16,496 nt of DNA from an uncultured Oscillospiraceae bacterium (GCA_900763965.1 CAAFMG010000113.1:1-16496), one strand, 5' to 3'. Shown: positions 7,930 to 13,994, numbered from the stretch's first letter. Program-made: numbers and translations. Notes: generated by a model from the sequence alone, not told the origin.

Positions 7930-8958
7930 ATGAAACTGATCAGCTTTGCCATCCCCAGCTACAACTCCCAGGACTATCTGCGTCACTGCGTCGATACCAT
8001 TCTTACCGGCGGTGAGGACGTGGAAATCTTGATCATCAACGACGGCTCTACAGACAATACCGCTGCCATTGCCGATGAATACGCCGCAAAATACCCAAGC
8101 ATAGTTCGCGCCATCCATAAAAAAAACGGCGGACACGGTTCTGCTGTCAACCGGGGCCGGGATGAAGCCACGGGCCTTTATTACAAGGTGGTGGATTCCG
8201 ATGACTGGGTCAATGCAGATGCCCTGAAGACGCTTTTGGATACCATTCGTACCCATATGGCGGAAAATAAGCTGCCGGATCTGTATATTACCAACTTTAC
8301 CTATGACCATGTCTATGATCATACCCAGTTCGTTCGCAAGTGGCACAGACAGTTCCCGGCCAATACCTTCTGCACCTGGGACGATGTGGGGCTGTTTGTA
8401 GGCTCTCAGGTACTGCTGATGCACAGCCTGATGTATAAGACCCAGCGGCTGCGGGAAAGCGATACCCAGCTGCCGGAGCACACCTTCTATGTAGACAACT
8501 ACTTTGCCTACAAGCCCCTGCCGCTGATGAGAACCATTTTCTATCTGGATGTGGATCTTTATAACTATTTCATCGGCCGGGATGATCAGTCGGTAAACAT
8601 CAAAAACTTTACCAAACGCTACGACCAGCAGCTTCGGGTGATGCGCTGCATGGCGGATGCCTACACCTATGAGGAAATTCGGCAGATGCAGCCGCCGCTG
8701 CGCCGGTATATGCTTCACTGCCTCAGCGCCATCATGCTCAATACCATGATGTTCTGCTGCTCCGGCGGTGACGAGCCGGAACGGATTGCCGCCCACGAGG
8801 AGCTGTGGCAGCACATTCAGGAGCAGGATCCGGAATTGTATCATTTCCTGGTTCACAGGGGAATGCCTGCGACCATGAAGTGGATGCCCTGGAAGATGCG
8901 CGGCAAGACAATGCTGGCGGGCTATCAGATGCTTTGCAAATTGGTTAAATTGGGATAA
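7930..8958 (+). CDS. Family 2 glycosyltransferase
   Basis: A 342-residue GT-A fold enzyme. The N-terminal half has FAIPSYNSQDYL (6-17), the nucleotide-binding LIINDGSTDNT (34-44), NGGHGSAVNRGRDEATG (66-82) and VVDSDDWV (87-94), where the DxD metal site sits. The C-terminal half is helical with no clear membrane span. Such enzymes add a sugar from a UDP/GDP donor to a lipid-linked or polymer acceptor at the inner membrane face. It follows glf by 15 bases containing AGGA, and the pair ends at a terminator at 8963-9004, so they form a two-gene unit. A galactofuranosyl donor is a reasonable guess from context, not from residues seen. Confidence 0.9.
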   Translation: MKLISFAIPSYNSQDYLRHCVDTILTGGEDVEILIINDGSTDNTAAIADEYAAKYPSIVRAIHKKNGGHGSAVNRGRDEATGLYYKVVDSDDWVNADALKTLLDTIRTHMAENKLPDLYITNFTYDHVYDHTQFVRKWHRQFPANTFCTWDDVGLFVGSQVLLMHSLMYKTQRLRESDTQLPEHTFYVDNYFAYKPLPLMRTIFYLDVDLYNYFIGRDDQSVNIKNFTKRYDQQLRVMRCMADAYTYEEIRQMQPPLRRYMLHCLSAIMLNTMMFCCSGGDEPERIAAHEELWQHIQEQDPELYHFLVHRGMPATMKWMPWKMRGKTMLAGYQMLCKLVKLG

Positions 8959-8962
8959 AAGC

Positions 8963-9004
8963 CAGACCGGAGTACGAAATGATGGTGCTCCGGTCTGATT
9001 TTCT
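8963..9004 (+). terminator. Rho-independent terminator after the glf-GT2 operon
   Basis: A ten-base perfect stem (CAGACCGGAG, 8963-8972, with CTCCGGTCTG, 8988-8997) can extend by three pairs and is followed by ATTTTCT. It begins 5 bases after the glycosyltransferase stop codon. Confidence 0.8.
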
Positions 9005-9009
9005 GCGGA

Positions 9010-9038
9010 TTGACGAAAAAGAGGAAATATGGTAAAAT
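9010..9038 (+). promoter_or_regulatory. Strong promoter for the secreted SAGC protein gene
   Basis: TTGACG (9010-9015), a 17-base spacer and TAAAAT (9033-9038), with TGG before the -10, is close to the sigma-A consensus. Transcription would begin near 9045, leaving a leader of about 80 bases. A small dyad AAGGT-A-ACCTT (9051-9061) lies just past the start point. Confidence 0.75.
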
Positions 9039-9123
9039 GTTGCCAGACATAAGGTAACCTTGCAATTTGGCCTATGGGTTTCGATAAATTGTGGGGAATG
9101 CCGTAAAAATGTGAGGATCACCC

Positions 9124-10266
9124 ATGAAAAAGATCATGCTTCGTTTTGCCTGTTTCTGTCTGGCACTCTGCCTGCTGCTGCCGACATTGCCCAGGGCAGA
9201 GGCTCAGAGCCCCACCGTCAGCTTGTCTGGCTATATCCGCAGCAGAGAACGCAGGCACTATGCAGAATCCATGCTGAGCTATTACCTTCAGGAGAACATG
9301 ACCATCCGCAAAACACTGGCAGATGGCTACAGCGCTGTGTTTTTCTTTGAGGGCTGCTCGGATAATATGGACGATATTATGCTGTCCGATCTGAGCTATT
9401 ACCGGGTTTCCGCCGTGTGCATTGTGGTGCGGCTCAACAAGCAGGGAAGACCGGAAGTGGTGTATTTTAACGATGATTGCAGCACGCTGCCGGATCGCCC
9501 TCTGGAATATGGCGCGTGGCGGCTGGAGGGCGTGGGCAAGGTCGGCCCGGCTACCATCTGCGATGGAACCTATGAGCTGTACTCCGTCTACCATGCCGGT
9601 GCCTACGAGGCCCTGCACATGCGCACCACCTACGAAAATGACACCATTGCAGCCATCTACATGACCCCGGATGGTTTTACCCCAAGTGCGGCCAATGCCA
9701 TCAATATCCACACCCGGACAGGCAACCACATTATTGAAAAAGCCATGTGGTCTGCCGGTTGCCTGCTGGTGGGGGACGGGGAATGGATCGACTTCGCCAA
9801 TTTGATCGTATCGACCTACTATTCCCGATATGGCCGCTTCCGGGTGGATCAGAAGGTGGGCTGTGTAACCATCAACCGGTTCCTGCTGAAGGACGAAATG
9901 TATGACCTGTATAAAAACCAGGATGCCGTAGACACCCTTCTGGTGGCCTCCCGGTGTGAACTGCCGGAGATCTATCTCCAGCGCTGCACCCAGCAGCAGG
10001 AATTTGAAGAAAAAACCGTGGAAGCCACCCAGCCCACGGCATTGATGAGTTTGCCCTGTTCCAACAGCGTGGATGCCCGCTCCATTCCTGTCACCCAGCT
10101 GGAGCAGGGAGACCGGGTGGATATCTGCGGCAGCACCGTCAATACCAAGGGGCAGCTGTGGTATGCAGTTTCCTTCTTTGGAGAAAACTACTATCTTCCT
10201 GCCGGTAATGTGGAGGAGACAAGGCCAACTTTGTTTTCACAGATCAAGGACCTGTTTCGCTTCTGA
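9124..10266 (+). CDS. Secreted protein with L,D-transpeptidase-like SxGC motif and C-terminal SH3-like region
   Basis: A 380-residue protein with a clear signal peptide: MKK, a hydrophobic core at about 7-21 and a probable cut after AEA (27). No membrane span follows, so it is exported or wall-associated. The central part ends in NAINIHTRTGNHIIEKAMWSAGC (about 191-213): a His (196) followed 14 residues later by an SAGC motif resembles the H...S-x-G-C arrangement of cysteine L,D-transpeptidases (YkuD) and related cell-wall enzymes. The usual Arg after Cys is replaced (SAGCLLVG), so I claim only resemblance. Residues about 305-365 have the spacing of a bacterial SH3 domain (VTQLEQGDRVDICG, QLWYAVSFFGENYYLPAGNV), often a wall-binding module. 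It has its own promoter, with GAGG 7 bases before the ATG. The exact function is unknown. Confidence 0.6.
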   Translation: MKKIMLRFACFCLALCLLLPTLPRAEAQSPTVSLSGYIRSRERRHYAESMLSYYLQENMTIRKTLADGYSAVFFFEGCSDNMDDIMLSDLSYYRVSAVCIVVRLNKQGRPEVVYFNDDCSTLPDRPLEYGAWRLEGVGKVGPATICDGTYELYSVYHAGAYEALHMRTTYENDTIAAIYMTPDGFTPSAANAINIHTRTGNHIIEKAMWSAGCLLVGDGEWIDFANLIVSTYYSRYGRFRVDQKVGCVTINRFLLKDEMYDLYKNQDAVDTLLVASRCELPEIYLQRCTQQQEFEEKTVEATQPTALMSLPCSNSVDARSIPVTQLEQGDRVDICGSTVNTKGQLWYAVSFFGENYYLPAGNVEETRPTLFSQIKDLFRF

Positions 10267-10352
10267 GATCGGCGAAAGATTCAAGGTCAAAATCGTTTGC
10301 GAAAAATGATCACATTGGCAGAGCACAAATGCTTTTATCCTCTTGACAACTA

Positions 10353-10361
10353 TGGTATACT
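10353..10361 (+). promoter_or_regulatory. Extended -10 promoter for smpB
   Basis: TGGTATACT is an extended -10 with no good -35 at the right distance. A perfect TTGACA at 10343-10348 is only 7 bases away from the -10 and cannot pair with it. Transcription would start near 10368, giving a leader of about 25 bases before the smpB ribosome site and start. Confidence 0.5.
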
Positions 10362-10391
10362 ATAGGCAAGAAAAGCAGGGAGGTGAGGGAT

Positions 10392-10853
10392 CTGGAAAAG
10401 GAAAGCATTAAGGTCATGGCCCGGAATCGGGAGGCCTATCACGAGTATTTCGTGGAGGAAGAAATCGAGGCGGGTATTGAGCTGGTGGGCACGGAGGTCA
10501 AGTCCATCCGGGCAGGTACGCTGAACCTGAAGGACTCCTGGTGCGGCATCAAAAATGGCGAAGTGATCCTGAACCAGATGCACATCTCCCCCTATGATCA
10601 CGGCAACCGATTTAATGTAGATCCCCGCCGTCCCCGCCGCCTGCTGATGCACAAGCGGGAGATTATGCGCCTGCTGGGCAAGGTCAAGCAGGATGGCTAT
10701 TCTTTGATCCCGCTGTCCGTGTATTTCAAGGGCAGCCGGGTTAAGGTCAAGGTGGGTCTGTGTAAGGGCAAAAAGCTGTATGACAAACGACAGGCTGCGG
10801 CTGAGAAGGACGCAAAGCGTCAGATCGACCGGGCTATGAAGGAGAGATATTAA
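10392..10853 (+). CDS. smpB: SsrA-binding protein SmpB
   Basis: SmpB carries tmRNA to stalled ribosomes in trans-translation. The sequence KVMARNREAYHEYFVEEE, then GIELVGTEVKSIRAGTLNLKDSW, is diagnostic, as are IHSPYDHGN-type residues (HISPYDHGNRF), KVKVGLCKGKKLYDKR and the basic tail that mimics the codon-anticodon helix. The start is unusual. The ribosome site AGGGAGGTGA (10377-10386) swallows the in-frame GTG at 10383 and sits 8 bases before an in-frame CTG at 10392. Starting there gives ten residues before the conserved ARN, as in B. subtilis. An ATG at 10416 would leave a very short N-terminus. The stop is 2 bases before the cyclophilin start. The alternative starts are GTG 10383 and ATG 10416. 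Confidence 0.93.
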   Translation: MEKESIKVMARNREAYHEYFVEEEIEAGIELVGTEVKSIRAGTLNLKDSWCGIKNGEVILNQMHISPYDHGNRFNVDPRRPRRLLMHKREIMRLLGKVKQDGYSLIPLSVYFKGSRVKVKVGLCKGKKLYDKRQAAAEKDAKRQIDRAMKERY

Positions 10854-10855
10854 CA

Positions 10856-11395
10856 ATGGCAAATCCTACTTTTGAGATCACCATGGAAAACGGCGGTGTG
10901 ATTCAGGGTGAACTGTACCCGGATAAGGCGCCCCAGAGCGTTTACAACTTCATTGATCTGTGCAATCACAACTACTATGATGGCCTGATTTTTCACCGGG
11001 TCATTGAGGACTTCATGATCCAGGGCGGCTGCCCCGATGGCACCGGCATGGGAGGCCCCGGCTACTGCATCAAGGGTGAGTTTCTGTACAACGGCGTGAA
11101 GAACGACCTGAAGCACAAGCGGGGCGTTCTGAGCATGGCACGTTCTTCCTCTCCCAACTCCGCCGGAAGCCAGTTCTTCATCATGCACCAGGATGCCAAG
11201 CATCTGGACGGTCAGTATGCCGCCTTCGGCAAGGTGACCTCCGGCATGGATGTGGTGGATGCCATTGCAACCACCAGAACCGGCGCAGGTGACCGCCCTG
11301 TTGTAGAGCAGAAGATCGCCTCCATCACGGTAGACACCAAGGGTGAGACCTATCCCGAACCCAAGAAGCTGCCCGATCCCTACGGCAGATTCTAA
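10856..11395 (+). CDS. Cyclophilin-type peptidyl-prolyl cis-trans isomerase
   Basis: A 179-residue one-domain cyclophilin without signal peptide, so cytoplasmic. It catalyses cis-trans isomerisation of proline peptide bonds. Active-site features are present: FHRVI (46-50, with the catalytic Arg48), FMIQGGCPDGTGMGGPGY (53-70), VLSMAR (91-96), SAGSQFFIM (102-110) and LDGQYAAFG (117-125). The usual Trp of the cyclosporin pocket is replaced here, as in many bacterial forms. It starts 2 bases after smpB and lies directly before ssrA, so it is placed inside the trans-translation cluster. Any functional link to ribosome rescue is only suggested by position. Confidence 0.95.
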   Translation: MANPTFEITMENGGVIQGELYPDKAPQSVYNFIDLCNHNYYDGLIFHRVIEDFMIQGGCPDGTGMGGPGYCIKGEFLYNGVKNDLKHKRGVLSMARSSSPNSAGSQFFIMHQDAKHLDGQYAAFGKVTSGMDVVDAIATTRTGAGDRPVVEQKIASITVDTKGETYPEPKKLPDPYGRF

Positions 11396-11402
11396 AGCAT
11401 AT

Positions 11403-11430
11403 CCACTCTGCCCCTGCGGGGGCAGGGTGG
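11403..11430 (+). other. Stable hairpin between the cyclophilin gene and ssrA
   Basis: A 12-pair stem (CCACTCTGCCCC at 11403-11414 with GGGGCAGGGTGG at 11419-11430, one G-U) closes a TGCG loop. It is followed by TTCCC rather than a T-run, so it is a poor terminator and may instead protect or process a transcript that runs on into tmRNA. Confidence 0.6.
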
Positions 11431-11452
11431 TTCCCAGCAATCCTCGTTATAT

Positions 11453-11801
11453 GGGGCCGTACTGGTTTCGACGGGGGTAGTGAGGCCGGATAAGCGAGCC
11501 GTGGCGCCTGACCACGATAAAACGGGTACTTTTCTAAATTTAACTGACAACAATACTGTTGCCCTGGCTGCCTAATTAGGCGCCCATCCGCCCCGGAAGG
11601 TCCACGAGCCGGGCTCGGGTGTGATTTGAGTGGAGCCCGTGCGTGTACAAAGCTTTGCGTACACCATGCATTATGAAGCTACTGATTCCGTGAGGGTGTT
11701 TGTTTCCGCATGGTTGAGGGAATGTAAATAACAAACTGCGCTCGAAGAAAGTCTTGTCAAGTTGCCTTCGGACAGGAGTTCGATTCTCCTCGGCTCCACC
11801 A
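11453..11801 (+). ncRNA. ssrA: Transfer-messenger RNA (tmRNA)
   Basis: The 349-base gene starts GGGGCCGTACTGGTTTCGAC and ends TTCGATTCTCCTCGGCTCC-ACCA. Its ends pair as a seven-base acceptor stem (GGGGCCG with CGGCTCC) with an encoded CCA, and GTTCGATTC forms the T-arm loop. The tag reading frame runs from GAC at 11546 to TAA at 11573-11575 and encodes DNNTVALAA, so with the charged alanine the tag is ADNNTVALAA, ending in the ALAA recognised by ClpXP-type proteases. The bases TAACT directly before GAC fit the resume-codon determinant. It rescues stalled ribosomes with SmpB, encoded just upstream. It is one-piece, not permuted. Confidence 0.97.
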
Positions 11802-11805
11802 ACTT

Positions 11806-11846
11806 AGTACGATGGTTTTGATACGCGACCATCGTACTTTTTATTT
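11806..11846 (+). terminator. Rho-independent terminator after ssrA
   Basis: A perfect 11-base stem (AGTACGATGGT, 11806-11816, with ACCATCGTACT, 11828-11838) is followed by a T-rich run from 11838 (TTTTTATTT). It sits 4 bases after the tmRNA CCA end. Confidence 0.9.
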
Positions 11847-11873
11847 GCAATAGACATAATTATCTGATATATT
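11845..11873 (+). promoter_or_regulatory. Promoter for the orphan gene downstream of ssrA
   Basis: TTGCAA (11845-11850), a 17-base spacer and TATATT (11868-11873), with TGA just before the -10. The -35 begins in the T-run of the tmRNA terminator, so the gene is packed tightly behind ssrA but transcribed on its own. Confidence 0.6.
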
Positions 11874-11907
11874 AATTGCATAAGTTGGAAATTTATGAGG
11901 TGAAAAG

Positions 11908-12354
11908 ATGGATCACTGGCATAGTATTAGAACTGAAAGAGATATTGAGTTCTTAATGTCTACATATGGTGGCTTTCACGATTCTTGTATTGTATCATTC
12001 AGCTTCCAGAATGGAGCTTTTGTAGATGATAAAGGGGCAATGCATTTCGGCGATGCGGCAAGTCGAAGACTGTCTGTGATATTCCAAAGTCAGTGGAAAC
12101 CCAGAACTATCGAGCTTCAATTTTTAGGTCTTCGACAAATGCATTTCGTTGGATGGCAAGATAATTATTTCTGTGATATTTTAGATGCATATCTGTCGTT
12201 TCACGACAATTTACTACCCGGAAATCCTGACAGGGTGCTTGTATGGTCAGATACAGATTGGTTTGACGTTACGAAAATCGATAATTCAATCCATGAACCG
12301 GCAGACACCTACATTGTGGCAAACGCTTTGAGATGGCGAATTATGGATGAATAG
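11908..12354 (+). CDS. Small orphan protein, function unknown, AT-richer than neighbours
   Basis: I do not recognise this 148-residue protein. It is soluble, has no signal peptide or membrane span, and is rich in aromatic and acidic residues. Features that stand out are YGGFHDSCIVSFSF (about 20-33), a region of alternating beta-type segments (RLSVIFQSQ, TIELQFLGL, MHFVGW) and a C-terminus with VLVWSDTDWFDV and NALRWRIMDE. Small proteins of this look occur among immunity-type and DUF families, but I cannot assign one. ATG 11908 has GAGGTGA 7 bases upstream. Its codons are visibly AT-richer than those of all flanking genes, and it sits immediately after the tmRNA 3' end, a common integration target, so recent acquisition is plausible. 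No integrase or duplicated tmRNA end is seen. Confidence 0.75.
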   Translation: MDHWHSIRTERDIEFLMSTYGGFHDSCIVSFSFQNGAFVDDKGAMHFGDAASRRLSVIFQSQWKPRTIELQFLGLRQMHFVGWQDNYFCDILDAYLSFHDNLLPGNPDRVLVWSDTDWFDVTKIDNSIHEPADTYIVANALRWRIMDE

Positions 12355-12383
12355 ACAGATCCCGGTTTTTGGGGCAGATGAGC

Positions 12384-12447
12384 ATGGTTTCACCTTTCAC
12401 CGCTATGGTTTCATTTTCGGGGGAACCAAACGAAACCATATGAAACC
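12384..12447 (+). repeat. Cluster of direct and inverted GGTTTCA repeats
   Basis: ATGGTTTCA occurs at 12384-12392 and 12405-12413 (21 bases apart). Its complement occurs as GAAACCATA at 12432-12440 and as ATGAAACC at 12440-12447. TATGGTTTC and GAAACCATA can fold as a nine-base stem with a 19-base loop. It could be a protein-binding array, a recombination-site remnant or part of the mgtC leader. Confidence 0.55.
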
Positions 12448-12479
12448 GTATCAATATTATCAACTGTTACCAAATAAGG

Positions 12480-12496
12480 ACGATCACGTTGATCGT
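12480..12496 (+). promoter_or_regulatory. Dyad ACGATCA-CGT-TGATCGT in the mgtC leader
   Basis: Perfect seven-base arms around three bases. As RNA it forms a hairpin that can extend with AAGG/CCTT to 12476-12503 and ends one base before the terminator stem. GATCAC (12482-12487) can alternatively pair with GTGATC (12529-12534) in the terminator's right arm, a possible antiterminator. Confidence 0.45.
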
Positions 12497-12504
12497 ATTC
12501 CTTA

Positions 12505-12545
12505 AAGTCAAGACCACCGGTTTTGTCGGTGATCTTGACTTTTTT
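12505..12545 (+). terminator. Rho-independent terminator or attenuator directly before the first mgtC
   Basis: A 15-position stem with one mismatch (AAGTCAAGACCACCG, 12505-12519, with CGGTGATCTTGACTT, 12527-12541) is followed by a run of six Ts at 12540-12545. Its end is only 9 bases before the ribosome site AGAGG (12555-12559) of mgtC, which leaves no room for a promoter between them. Confidence 0.85.
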
Positions 12546-12566
12546 AAAGAGAAAAGAGGTGCCATT

Positions 12567-13292
12567 GTGATTGAAGCTTTAAATTATCTAAGAGAATTTA
12601 CCTACCCGGCTGTCCTGCTTCGGTTGACGCTTGCCATGTTTTTTGGCGGTGCGATGGGAATGGAGGGCACCCGGAAGGGGCGGGCTGCGGGGCTCCGCAC
12701 CTATATGCTGGTGTGTCTTGGCTCCGCTCTGACTGTACTGCTGGGGCAGTATGAGGTTGAGATGATGCAGTCCGTCTGGATCCCGGCGGGGTTGGAGGAT
12801 CCTGCCAAAATTGACGTTACCCGGTTCAGTGCGCAGGTCATCAATGGCATTGGCTTCCTGGGTGCAGGTACCATTCTGGTCACCCAGCGACAGCAGGTAA
12901 AGGGTGTGACCACCGCCGCTGGCCTTTGGGTAAGTGCTTGCGTCGGGCTTGCGGTGGGTGCGGGGTTCTATGAGTGTGTGGTGCTGGCGTTTTTGCTGGT
13001 TCTTGTGGTGGTAAAGGTGCTGCCCGGGGTGGAGGATCTGATCATTGAAAACCTGCGCAATATGAACCTGTTTGTCGAATATGACAAGCTGGAGCACACC
13101 GGCTTGATCGTCAACCGGATTCGGATGCTGGGCGCTCAGATTTATGAGATCGAAATTGACCGTGACAGCATTCGGGACGGAAAGCACCCATCGGCAGTGT
13201 TTACCCTGCGGCTGAAGCGGAAGATGTCCCATGCTCATGTCTTGGCCCACATTTCTTCGCTGGAATGTATTACATCTATAGAGGAGATTTAG
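12567..13292 (+). CDS. MgtC/SapB family membrane protein (first of tandem pair)
   Basis: A 241-residue protein: N-terminal membrane domain of about 150 residues with four or five spans, then a soluble ACT-like C-terminal domain (about 155-241). Family motifs are AAGLRTYMLVCLGSALT (40-56), NGIGFLGAGTILV (93-105) and VKGVTTAAGLWVSACVGLAVGAGF (111-134). MgtC proteins inhibit F-type ATP synthase or aid magnesium and acid homeostasis in some bacteria; for Firmicutes the role is less clear. The usual GxER near residue 31 reads GMEG, and the loop after the second span is lengthened (QYEVEMMQSVWIPAGLEDPAKID). The start is GTG 12567 with AGAGG 7 bases before it; a longer frame from TTG 12489 would run through the terminator hairpin and is rejected. 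The next mgtC follows after 3 bases. Confidence 0.9.
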   Translation: MIEALNYLREFTYPAVLLRLTLAMFFGGAMGMEGTRKGRAAGLRTYMLVCLGSALTVLLGQYEVEMMQSVWIPAGLEDPAKIDVTRFSAQVINGIGFLGAGTILVTQRQQVKGVTTAAGLWVSACVGLAVGAGFYECVVLAFLLVLVVVKVLPGVEDLIIENLRNMNLFVEYDKLEHTGLIVNRIRMLGAQIYEIEIDRDSIRDGKHPSAVFTLRLKRKMSHAHVLAHISSLECITSIEEI

Positions 13293-13295
13293 GCT

Positions 13296-13994
13296 ATGCT
13301 TTCTATTTTTGAATCTTTGCGAACGCTGAACATGCTCTCTCTTGCTGTGAGAATGTGTCTTTCTGTAGTGTGTGGTGGAATTATCGGCCTGGAACGCACC
13401 TATCGGCGGCGTCCGGCAGGCCTGCGTACCCACATGCTCATTTGTCTTGGTGCCTGCCTGACCACGATGACCAACCAGTTTCTGTGCCTGTATCTGCACT
13501 ACTACACAGACATGGCACGAATTGGCGCCCAGGTGATTGCCGGAATCGGCTTTATCGGTGCCGGAACCATCATTGTCACCCGGCATCAGCGGGTAAAGGG
13601 GCTGACCACAGCGGCTGGACTCTGGGCCTGTGCCATTGTGGGGCTGTCGCTGGGAGCCGGATTCCTGGAGGGCGGCTTGACACTGACGTTTTTGGTAATG
13701 ATTGCAGAACTGCTGTTTACCCGGGTGGAACGAATGGCCCTGCGAAATTCTCTGGAGATGAACCTGTATCTGCGCTATGATGACAGCGCAGCAATGACAC
13801 GGGTGCTGAACTTCCTGAAAATCCACCAGATCAAGCTCATCAGTCTGGAAATTACCCGCCCGCATGAGGACGAAGCCCATAAGGCAACTGCCATTTTTCT
13901 GCTTCGGCTGAACAAACAGCTCCACCAGGCAGAATTTATCCGCCAACTGGGAGAAATTGAGGGCGTATCCTCTGTGGATGTGCTCTCCTGCTGA
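13296..13994 (+). CDS. MgtC/SapB family membrane protein (second of tandem pair)
   Basis: A 232-residue protein with the same plan as the preceding gene: membrane domain to about residue 145 and a C-terminal ACT-like domain. It keeps the canonical motifs GLERTYRRRPAGLRTHMLICLG (31-52), RIGAQVIAGIGFIGAGTIIV (75-94) and VKGLTTAAGLWACAIVGLSLGAGF (100-123), and the extracytoplasmic loop is short, unlike in its partner. The two are diverged, perhaps 35-40 percent alike by eye, so the pair is an old duplication or a heteromeric unit rather than a fresh copy. GAGGAG at 13281-13286 lies inside the end of the first gene, 9 bases before this ATG. No terminator with a T-run follows. Confidence 0.92.
   Translation: MLSIFESLRTLNMLSLAVRMCLSVVCGGIIGLERTYRRRPAGLRTHMLICLGACLTTMTNQFLCLYLHYYTDMARIGAQVIAGIGFIGAGTIIVTRHQRVKGLTTAAGLWACAIVGLSLGAGFLEGGLTLTFLVMIAELLFTRVERMALRNSLEMNLYLRYDDSAAMTRVLNFLKIHQIKLISLEITRPHEDEAHKATAIFLLRLNKQLHQAEFIRQLGEIEGVSSVDVLSC

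Noticed and set aside
6775..8856. 693-codon open frame on the minus strand across glf and the glycosyltransferase
   Set aside because: It is the antisense shadow of two clearly recognised genes; its product has no family features and it starts inside a coding region without a ribosome site.
10343..10348. Perfect TTGACA as -35 for smpB
   Set aside because: It is only 7 bases from TATACT; at the proper 16-18 base distance there is no -10 hexamer.
11447..11452. TTATAT just before tmRNA as its -10
   Set aside because: It abuts the mature 5' end, so transcription would start inside the mature RNA.
12489..12566. Upstream TTG start extending the first MgtC by 26 residues
   Set aside because: It lies in the leader hairpins and would translate through the terminator; GTG 12567 has a proper ribosome site and fits the family length.
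11802..12566. Att site with a second copy of the tmRNA 3' end
   Set aside because: I searched by eye for the CGGCTCCACCA end downstream of ssrA and found none, and no integrase gene is present, so no element boundary can be drawn.
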